Shown in pieces: positions 33,579 through 42,600 of a stretch of DNA of 64,000 nt (position 1 is its first letter; every line of letters begins with the position of its first letter). The position numbers and the translations under genes were made by a program. The notes under the pieces were generated by a model. It was not told the DNA's origin. It searched no databases and was given only the letters and a program-made list of their open reading frames with translations. Source of the DNA: Actinacidiphila cocklensis (GTDB lineage: Bacteria > Actinomycetota > Actinomycetes > Streptomycetales > Streptomycetaceae); assembly GCF_907177275.1 (NCBI RefSeq), contig NZ_CAJSLV010000064.1, positions 1 through 64,000 of the forward strand, in the 5' to 3' direction.

Positions 33579-35426
33579 CTACTCCGCGGCGCCGGCCGCG
33601 GCACCCGGCAGGCTGAAGGGCTCGGCCGGCTTGTGGCCGCGGACCTTCCCGCCGAGGTCGGCCCACGCCATGTTGCGGCCGTACACCTCGGCGAAGCGCT
33701 CCCACTCGGCCCGCCGGCGGTCGGCGTCCCAGCCGAGCAGGGACGCCATCTCGTCGAGTACGAGGTCGAGCACCGCGAGGTCGATGTCGCAGCGCCCCTC
33801 GTCGTCGAAGGCGACGGCGTCCCTGATCCCGCCGGAGTTCAGCAGGTAGTCGTCGTAGCCGCCGGCCATCTGGTGGCGGACGTAGTGCCCGACCTTCTGC
33901 GCCACGAACTCCGGCTCTCCCCAGGGTCGTTCGGCGCCGCCGGGCGTGAAGCGGTGCTCGCCGGGGACGGTCAGGAACGGCAGCCGGCGGGTGGTGGAGC
34001 GGCCCAGCACCTTCGAGGTCCTGCGCCGCACCTCCTTGGCGATCAGCTCGCCCACCTCGCGGCCGGCCCAGCGGAACTCGGTGAGCTTGACGTTGACCAT
34101 GTCGAAGACCGGGCCGCCGCCGTGGTCCTGGCGGGTGATGCGGAACATCCGGGAGATGTCCTGGACGTTGATCTTCCCGCCGTCGCCCGAGGCCAGCGGG
34201 CGGATGCCGCAGAAGACGTTGAAGATGTCCTGCCGGCCGATCTTCCAGCGGTCGTCCACCAGGGCGTTGTAGGAGTGCAGCAGCTCCTCGATCTCGTCCT
34301 CCTCCGGCACCACCACGTCCGGGTCGGTCTGCGCCCGGTCGGTGGTGGTGCACTGCACATACCACATGCCGTGCTGGTGGAACGGCCGCAGGTAGTGCTG
34401 GCGTTCGGCGTTCAGCGGCACCAGGCCGACCTGGAGGCGCGGGTCGGCGGTCAGGCTCTCGTGGATGAAGCGGTTGGTCGCCTCCAGGTGGGTGCCGCGC
34501 GAGTACACCACGGACTGCCGGCCGTCGGGCCGCTCGGTGCGGTTGCGCACCCGGTCCACCCACGGCCCGGCCGCGTTGGTGAGGGTGTGCGCCCTGACGG
34601 TGACCCGCTCGGGCAGCTCGTCGTGGTCGAAGCGGCGGGCCAGCGTCACCACGAAGTGGCCGCCGCCGGGAGCGCCCTGCTGCTCGCGCCACTCGTAGTG
34701 CTCGACCTCGACATGGCTCAGGGCGCGGATGGGGTGCGCGGCGGTACGCCGGTAGTACGCGTCCCTGATCGCCTTGAGGACCAGGATCTTGTCGTTGTTC
34801 GCCTTGCCGTCCCAGTAGAGGATGCCGCCGAGGACGTCCTCGGAGTCCAGGTTGGGCAGTTCGCGGTGCAGGGACTTGCCGTTGAGGAACAGCTTGACCC
34901 GGCTGAACCTGGGCGTCAGCCCGCCCCACGCCCACACGGTGGTGAACAGGTCGTACAGCGAGATCCCGAAGAAGACCGCCCACTTCTTCTCCGGGCTGTC
35001 GGGCAGCACGAAGACGATGTTGGGGATCTCCTCGACGGTGTTGTCGGCCGTCTCCAGGAGGATCTTCCGCTCCCGCGTCCCGTACCAGACCAGTTGCAGG
35101 TCGAGCCACGCGCCGCGCAGGTTCTGCGCGGTGGTCTGCTTGATCTTCGGGTCCCTGCGCAGGTGGAAGGCCAGCAGCCCGCGGTGGAAGGCCATCCGCA
35201 GGTAGCGGATGCCGGGGTGGATGGCCTTGCCGGTCTTGCTCGACGTCTGGCCGCCGAACGGCCCGCGGTCGACCAGCAGCGCGCTGGCGTTGCCGCGCGA
35301 GGCGAGGTCGCGCAGCACCCCGGCGCCGGCTGCCCCGCCGCCGATCACCAGGGTGTCGTGGACGAAGCCGGTGTCGTTGTGCTGCTCCTCGACGAGTTCG
35401 CGGTACTGGCTGACGACGTCGGACAT
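33579..35426 (-). CDS. GlpD-like FAD-dependent dehydrogenase
   Basis: 615-aa flavoprotein of the glycerol-3-phosphate dehydrogenase (DAO) family. The FAD Rossmann motif is VIGGGAAGAGVLRDLASRG (27-45), followed by SSKTGKAIHPGIRYL, close to the SSRxSKLxHGGxRYL block of GlpD, then TNAAGPWVDRVR and FCGIRPLA near the C-terminal half. Start ATG 35426 lacks a strong ribosome site but is 54 nt from the preceding stop. It lies between the kinase-like and KARI genes, where a 2-hydroxy acid or phosphate-bearing alcohol could be its substrate. Whether it still uses glycerol-3-phosphate cannot be told. Confidence 0.88.
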   Translation of the reverse strand: MSDVVSQYRELVEEQHNDTGFVHDTLVIGGGAAGAGVLRDLASRGNASALLVDRGPFGGQTSSKTGKAIHPGIRYLRMAFHRGLLAFHLRRDPKIKQTTAQNLRGAWLDLQLVWYGTRERKILLETADNTVEEIPNIVFVLPDSPEKKWAVFFGISLYDLFTTVWAWGGLTPRFSRVKLFLNGKSLHRELPNLDSEDVLGGILYWDGKANNDKILVLKAIRDAYYRRTAAHPIRALSHVEVEHYEWREQQGAPGGGHFVVTLARRFDHDELPERVTVRAHTLTNAAGPWVDRVRNRTERPDGRQSVVYSRGTHLEATNRFIHESLTADPRLQVGLVPLNAERQHYLRPFHQHGMWYVQCTTTDRAQTDPDVVVPEEDEIEELLHSYNALVDDRWKIGRQDIFNVFCGIRPLASGDGGKINVQDISRMFRITRQDHGGGPVFDMVNVKLTEFRWAGREVGELIAKEVRRRTSKVLGRSTTRRLPFLTVPGEHRFTPGGAERPWGEPEFVAQKVGHYVRHQMAGGYDDYLLNSGGIRDAVAFDDEGRCDIDLAVLDLVLDEMASLLGWDADRRRAEWERFAEVYGRNMAWADLGGKVRGHKPAEPFSLPGAAAGAAE

Positions 35427-35479
35427 GGCGAACGTCCAGTCCGCCGGCTGGTTGGGGGACGACGATCCCCTCGCCTGGC

Positions 35480-36643
35480 TCACGCTGCTCGGGCTCCTTT
35501 TCGCACGGCGATCACTCGGTGGCCCTCGTCCCGCCACGCGCGGAAGGTGACCACCCGGTCGGGGGGGATCGGCGAGGTGGTGCGCCAGTCCCAGCTCTGC
35601 TCGGTCATGTACGCCATGAAGCCGCGGATGTGGTCGGGCGACATCCCGCGCCGGCCGTGCCGGGCCTCCACCAGCCGCTCCTGTGCCTCGCGTTCGGCCA
35701 CCATCTGGTCGAACGAGGGCCACTGGTAAGCCCACAGCGCGTCCATCCGGGCGAAGACCGGCTGCCACGAGGGGAGATGCTCCGCGACGCGGCGCCGCAG
35801 CCCATCGGGCAGCGCCAGCGGGTCCACGGCGGTCTCGGCGCCGGCGAACCACAGGTCGAAGAGGAAGACGCCGACCTTGCCGTGCACCGTGAAGGCGTCG
35901 GCGGGCTGGTCGTCGGCCTTCTTGTCGAAGTTTCCCAGCGCCATGGTGCTGTCCTGCCGGCTGTGCTCCAGCTCGTGCAGGTTGCGCAGCAGCCAGTCCA
36001 TGTCGTGGGTGCCGGGCAGCGAGCGGTTGGAGACGCCGGGCGGGCCGGGGTCCCAGCCGCGGGCGCGCAGCGGCTCGCGGGCGCTCCTGGGCAGGTACCA
36101 GTCGTCGCCGCTGCGGGCCAGCGCCCGCCCCTCGGTGCGCGGGTCGAGCAGCTGGTCGAGGACGACGGCCACGGCGTTGGTCAGCACGGTCTTGCCCGCG
36201 CCCGGGCTGCCGTTGAAGCCGGCCATGTACAGCTCGCCGGGGCGGCGCCGGCGCTTGTCGCGGACGATCCACTGCGCCAGCGGGAGGTGCAGCCGCCACA
36301 GGTCGGCCAGCGCAGCCCCCGTGGGGTCGCTGCCGGGGAAGTACGAGCGCCACCACGCGGCGAAGGGCTCCCACACCCGCGGCAGGAGCGCGGCCCTCCC
36401 GGCGACGAGGGCGCCGGGGCTGCCGGCCGCACCGGGCGGGTCGAACGCGGGCTGTACGCCGTCGGCTTCCGCGGCCGCGGTCAGCTCGGCCAGTTCCTTC
36501 GGGCCGAGCTCGCGGCCGGCGGCGAGGTCGTGCAGGACGGGCGCGAGGCGCCGGTCGGTGGCGTCGCGGTCGGCGGCCGCGCCGAGGGGCGGCGGCGCCG
36601 CGGCGGGCGGGGCGGCGGGCGCTTTGCCGTCGGTCACGGACAT
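35480..36643 (-). CDS. P-loop kinase, D-glycerate 3-kinase-like
   Basis: 387-aa NTPase resembling plant-type D-glycerate 3-kinase and other PanK/uridine-kinase-fold enzymes: Walker A GFNGSPGAGKT (142-152), substrate-loop ARSGDDWYLPRSAR, GVSNRSLPGTHDMDWL and NFDKKADD, with a lid region VDPLALPDGLRRRV. An Ala/Pro-rich N-terminus of about 30 residues precedes the fold. ATG 36643 has GGGAG 9 nt upstream. It is the second gene of the operon, 37 nt after the megasynthase. It could make 3-phosphoglycerate, or phosphorylate a hydroxy-acid intermediate for the SerC-like enzyme and phosphatase. Confidence 0.8.
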   Translation of the reverse strand: MSVTDGKAPAAPPAAAPPPLGAAADRDATDRRLAPVLHDLAAGRELGPKELAELTAAAEADGVQPAFDPPGAAGSPGALVAGRAALLPRVWEPFAAWWRSYFPGSDPTGAALADLWRLHLPLAQWIVRDKRRRRPGELYMAGFNGSPGAGKTVLTNAVAVVLDQLLDPRTEGRALARSGDDWYLPRSAREPLRARGWDPGPPGVSNRSLPGTHDMDWLLRNLHELEHSRQDSTMALGNFDKKADDQPADAFTVHGKVGVFLFDLWFAGAETAVDPLALPDGLRRRVAEHLPSWQPVFARMDALWAYQWPSFDQMVAEREAQERLVEARHGRRGMSPDHIRGFMAYMTEQSWDWRTTSPIPPDRVVTFRAWRDEGHRVIAVRKGARAA

Positions 36644-36680
36644 CGGCGGGCTCCCGCGGGATGAGGTCGTTCGGCCGGGG

Positions 36681-39600
36681 TCAACACTCGGACAGGAAGG
36701 CGTAGAGCTGGCCGAGTCGCTGGTCGGGCCGGGCGAGGGCGGACAAGGGCACGTCCTTTCCGAAGGTTCGGGCGAAGTCGCCGCGCATGCGGGCGAAGTC
36801 CAGGGAGTCCAGGCCGAGTTCGCCAAGCCGGCGGGACTCGTCCCAGCGGTGGACGTAGGCGCGGAGGAAGCTGCGGACGGGGTCGGCTTCGTCGCCTGCG
36901 CCGGTTGCGTCGTCCGCCGCCGGGGTGCGCTCAGCGGCCGGCCGGCCCGCGGCGGCGGGCTGCCCGGCGGGCAGCGACGCGACCAGGGGGTTGCCCGCCC
37001 AGGGCGAGGCGGGCCAGTCGATGTCGCAGACGGCGAGGTTGCGGGCGGGGGCGCTCCCGGAGAGCAGGCCCGCGACGACCTTCCCGAGCAGCGCGAGTGC
37101 CGTGCCGGCGGGCAGCGGGCTCTCCCCGCCGCCGCGGGCGGCCTCCCCCGCTCTGGCGTTGGCTGCGGCCATCCCGGTCGCCTCCCAGGTGCCCCAGCCG
37201 ACCGCCACGAGGGCCGGGCCGCCCGCGCCGGGGTGCGCCCAGTGGGCGTGGGCGTCTGACCAGCCGTTGGCGGCCGCGTAGTTGGCCTGTCCCGCGGCAC
37301 CGAGCAGGGAGCTGGTCGACGAGAAGGCGGTGACCCACGCGGCACCGGCCCGCCCGGCCAGCTCCATCAGGCGGGGCAGCGCCAGCTTCGGAGCGAGCAC
37401 CGCGGGCAGCCGGGAGGCGTCCAGGTTGCGCAGCACCCCGTCGTCCAGCGCCCCGGCCAGGTGGAAGACCCCGGCCAGCGGTCCGGTACGTGCGGCGAGC
37501 GCGCCGGGGTCGAACGGGGCGGCCAGGTCCAGCGCGAGGAACCGCACGCCGGGGCGCAGCCCGGAGGGCGCGGTGCGGCCGGTGACGGTCACCCGCTCCG
37601 GCGGTACGCCCTGGTGGTGGATCAGCCAGTCGGTGACGGCCCGCCCGATGCCACCGGTGCCGCCGGTGACCAGGTAGCCGCCGTCGGCGGCGCCCAGCGT
37701 CCCGGGCGGCAGCGGCGGCAGGACCGCGGGCGCGAGCCGCCGGGCGAGCAGGTGCCCGCCGCGCAGCAGTACGTCCTGCTCCCCCGGGTGGCCGCCCACC
37801 CGGCCGAGCAGCCGCCCGACCGCGGCACCGTCCCACCCGCCCGCGGGCCACGGGTCGACATGCACCCGCCGCACCCGCAGCCCCGGCTCCTCCAGCACGA
37901 ACGCCCGCGTGAGCCCCGCGACCAGCCCGCTGTCCGCAGCCGCGGGCAGCACCAGCGTCAGCCCGCCCCGCGCCTCCCTCTCGGCGAGGCTCCTCAGCAC
38001 CCCGAGGAACCCGGCGCAGTACGCCTCCGCGTCGCCGTCCCCGGGCGGCGGGCACACGAGCACCGCCTCACGGTCGGCACGGTTCAGCACTCCTTGCAGG
38101 AACCCCGCGGAGGTGCCGGCGTCGTACACGCCCCAGGGCACGCCGGGGGGCGTCATCGTCCCGGCAGGGCTGCCGACCGCCACGGCTGCGCCACCCGGCG
38201 CCGGCTCGCCCTGCGGTGCTCCGTCCGGCGCCGGCTCACCGGCCGCCCGAGCCACGCCGGCCGCCTCCCCCGGCGCGGACCTGCCATGCGACGCCACCGA
38301 TGCCACGGGCGCCGGCTCACCGGCCGCCTCCCCCGGCGCGGACTCGCCCCCCGCACCGCCTGAGGTGGCGCCCGTCCCGCCCGGCGCGGCCTCACCGTCG
38401 CCCGCCACCGCCCGCGCCGCGGGCAGCGGCTCCCAGCGGACCTCGTGGACCTTGCCGTCCCATGTGCCCGGGTGCGCCGGCCGGGGGGTGAGGCGGGACA
38501 GGAAGGGGAGGAGGCGGGCGAGGATCGCGTCGCGTTCGTGGAGCATGAAGTCGTGGGCGCCCGGGTGGGTTTCGACGTCGACGAGCGGGCTCGACGTCGC
38601 CGCTGCCCACCGGGGCGCCGCCGCCGGGGGGAAGGACGGGTCGTGCGTGCCGCAGTGCACCTGGAGGGGCGCCGCGAGCGGGGGCCGGCCGGTGGCACGG
38701 CGGCGGGCGGTGACGCGCCGCTCGGTACGGGCGTCCCACGCCAGGTCCGCGCGGAGCAGCGGCAGCACCGTCTGCTGCCAGCGCGGGTCGGCGCGGACCT
38801 CGTCCGGGGCCATCAGGTACGTGTCGGCGGGTGCGCCGGGGTCCGCGGCGGCGGGGCCGAGCGGGGCGCGGCCCACCGCGCAGAAGGCGGCGACCCGGCC
38901 GTCTTCCGCCCAGCCGGCGAGCGGCCCGCCGAGCAGGTCGAGGGCCAGCGCGGCGCCGAAGCTCAACCCGCAGAAGGCCACGGCCGCTTCTCCCGGGTCG
39001 CCCGCGTCGGCCGCGATGGCCTCGGCGAGGTGGGCGAGCACCGCGGTGTCCTCGTCGTCGCCGGCCGGTACGGGCAGCCCCGACCGGCCCCCGCGGCCCG
39101 GCGGTTCGACCGCCACGACGTCGAGCCACGGCGGCGCCGCGTGCGCCCAGGAGCGGACGGCGGAGCTGTCGCCGCCCGCGTAGGGGAAGCAGTAGAGCCG
39201 GGTGTGCGCGGCGGGCTTGCGGACGTGGCGGACGAGCGGCCCGTCCGTACGCTCCTCGTTCCCGTCCGCGCTCGTACGGCCCACGTACGGCGAGGCGTCC
39301 GGCTTCGTCCAGTAGCGGCTGCGGTCGAAGACGTACGTCGGCAGCAGCAGCCGTAGCGCGGGGTCCCCCGCGGGCTCGCCCTCATGCAGGGCGGCGAAGT
39401 CCAAGTCCACCCCACGGCACCACAGTTCGCCCAGCACCGACAGCAGTGACCGCTCGTCGTCCTCGGCCGGGTCGGCCGCGTGCGGCAGGGCGGCGAGTGC
39501 GACCGGCGCCGAATCCTGCCCGGCGTCCAGGCACTTGGCGGTGAGCGCGGTCAGGACGCCGCCGGGTCCGATCTCCAGGATGACGTCCGGCGACCACTTG

Positions 39601-42600
39601 AGCAGGGTCGCCACGTCCTCGCGCCACCGCACGGTCGACGTCACGTGCTCGCCCCAGTACGTCTGCGGCTGGTGGCGGGCGTCGAGCCAGGTGCCGGTGA
39701 GGTTGCTCGCGGTCGGCACGTCGGGGACGCGCGCGGGCAGGTGCGCGGCGGCGGCGTCGAGTCGCGCGGCGACCGGGGCCATCAGGGCGCTGTGGAAGGG
39801 GTGGGAGACCGGCACCGTCCTGCACGTGAAGCCCTGCGCGGGCAGTTCCGCGGCCGCGGCGCGCAGGGCGTCCGGGGTGCCGGAGACCACCGTGCGGCCG
39901 GGGGCGTTGAGGGCGGCCGTCCACAGGTCCTCGCGGCCCGCGAGCCATCCCGCGAGCCGGTCCTCGTCGCCGACCACGCTCAGCATCCCGCCGGGCGCCG
40001 ACTCCTCGGTCGCGCGGGCGCGTACGGCGACGAGCATCGCCGCCTCGTCCAGGGTGAGCAGCCCCGAGAGCGCGGCGGCCGCGTATTCGCCGATGCTGTG
40101 GCCCGCGACGGCGACGGGGCGTACGCCGAGGTCGACGAGGGTGCGCGCGAGTGCGTACTCGACGGCGAACAGGCCGCACTGCGTCGTCAGGGGGCGCTGC
40201 ACCGATGCGTCGTCCGCGTCGAGGACGAGCGGGGCGGGGTCGGTGCCGAGGTGGGCCGCGAGGGCTTCTGCCGCGGCGTCGAAGTGCCGCCGGAAGCGGC
40301 CGCCGTCCGCCCGTCCGCGGTAGAGGCCGCGGGCCATCGCGGCGGTCTGCGAGCCCTGGCCCGAGAAGACGAACGCCACGGTGGCGCCTCGGGCGCCGTT
40401 TCCTGCTGCTCGGTGCAGCCACTCTCCCGTTGCGGTGTCCAGCACGGCGGCCCGCCGCAGGGGGTACGCCTCCCGCGTCAGGTGCCACGCGCGTACGGCG
40501 CCGGCCGTCTCCTCGGCGGAGAGCCCTTCGAGCGCGCGCTGCAGCGCGTCCGCGGTGCTCTCCAGCGCGCTTTCGCTCCTCGCGGACGTGGTGACGAGCT
40601 GCAACGCGCAGTGCGCCGACGGCTCTTCGCGGACCGGGCTGCCTTCGCCCGGCCCATCGCCCGCCGGTGGTCCGGAGCGGACCGGACTGCCCCCTTCGGA
40701 CGGAGACGACGCGCCACCCGGCTGGTCGCGCCCCTCAAGCGCGCCCTCCGCCGCGGAGGCGACGCCCCCCACAGGGGCGCCCCCTCGCGCGGAGGGTGAC
40801 GGGGCCGGAGGCGGAGGCGGCTCCTCCAGGACGACGTGCGCGTTCGTGCCGCCGATGCCGAAGCTGGAGACGCCGGCCCGGCGGGGGGACTGGGCGGGGG
40901 AGACCTCCCAGGGCTCGTGGTGGGTCTGGATGGTGAAGGGGGTGCCCTCGTGGTCGACGAAGTCGACGAGTTTGGGGTTCACCGTGTGGAAGTTGACCGT
41001 GGGGACCAGTTCGCGGTGGTGGAGGCAGAGCACCGTCTTGATGAGGCCGGTGATACCGGCGGCACAGTTGGCGTGGCCGATGTTCCCCTTCACGCTGCCC
41101 AGCGCGCACTCCCCAGGACCCGGCGCGGCGGCGCCGTCCGCGCGGTGGCGGGCGAAGGCGTCGGACAGGCCCTTGACCTCGATCGCGTCGCCGACATGCG
41201 TGGCCGTCGCGTGGCACTCGACGTACGAGATCTGCTCGGAGCCGATGCCGGCCATGGCGATCGCGTCGGAGATGCACTGCTCCTGCGCGCGGGCGCTGGG
41301 CGCGGTGTAACCGGCCTTCATGCGGCCGTCGTTGGAGACGCCGTAGCCGGACAGGACGGCCCAGACGTGGTCGCCGTCGGCGAGCGCGTCGTCCAGGCGC
41401 TTGAGCACGACCGCCCCGACCGCGTCGCCGAACAGCGTGCCGCTCGCGGCCTCGTCGAAGGGCCGCACCCGGCCGTCGACGCTGCCGACCAGGCCCTCTT
41501 CGTACCGGTAGCCGAAGTTGGGGAAGTTGAGCGACGAGGCCCCCGCCAGGGCCATGTCGCACTGGCCGGCGGCCAGCGACTGCGCGGCCTGGGCGACGGC
41601 GACGAGCGCGCTGCTGCACGCGGAAGTGACGGTCGCGGCGGGTCCGCCGAGGTCGAGGAGGTAGGCGACCCGGGTCGCGATGTAGTCCTTCTCGTTGCCG
41701 ATCTCGGTGAGGAAGAGCCCGGCGGGGTCCAGCGGCCGGGTCAGGCCGCCGCCTTCGAGGTGGTGGATGAGGTAGCCGTCGATGCCGCAGGCGGCGAAGA
41801 CGCCGGTGCGCCGCCGGTAGGGGTTGTCGCGGCGGGCGTAGCCGGACTGTTCGAGTGCGGTCGCGGCGACCTCGACGAAGAGCCGGTGCTGCGGGTCCAT
41901 GAGCACCGCCTCGCGCTGCCCGATGCCCCACATCTCCGCGTCGAACGCGTCCGCGTCGTCGACGAGTTGGGCGGCGGCCACCCACTGCGGGTGGGTGACC
42001 ACCTCCTCGGGTACGCCCTTGGCGCGCAGTTGCTCGGCGGTGAAGGTGGTCAGCGCGTCGGTGCCGTCCTTCAGGTTGGACCAGAAGGCGTCGATGTCCT
42101 GCGCCCCGGGGAAGCGTCCCGCCATGCCGACGACGGCGATCCTGGTGCCGTCCTGCCGGGGCGGGCGCGGGCGCTCCCGCACGGCTGGCGAGGCAGCGGC
42201 GCCGGAGCAGCGGGCGGCGAGTTCGCGCAGCGTGGCGTACTGGAAGACGTCGACGACTGGCAGCGCGATGCCGTACCGCTCGGCGAGCAGGCCGGACAGC
42301 CGGGCGGCGCTGAGCGAGTCGCCGCCGACGTCGAAGAAGTTGTCGTCGGGGCCGGCCGCGCGCAGGCCGAGCACCTCCGTCCAGGCGTCGGCGACCCGCT
42401 GCTCGGCCGTGCTGAGCGGCCCCGCGGCACCGGGCTCGGGCTCGGGCTCCTCGGACGGGGCGGGCAGCGCGGACAGGTCGAGCTTGCGGGAGTCGCTGCG
42501 GGTGAAGGGCAGCGCGTCGAGTCCGATGACGTGGCGGGGCCGTGCGTACTCCGGCAGGTCGCGGCCCGCCTTGCCGCGGGAGCGGGCGAGCAGCGTCGGC

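Noticed and set aside
31263..35729. 1488-codon open frame on the plus strand
   Set aside because: It lies wholly antisense to four well-supported enzymes and is rich in Gly, Ala, Arg and Val without any domain; a high-GC shadow.
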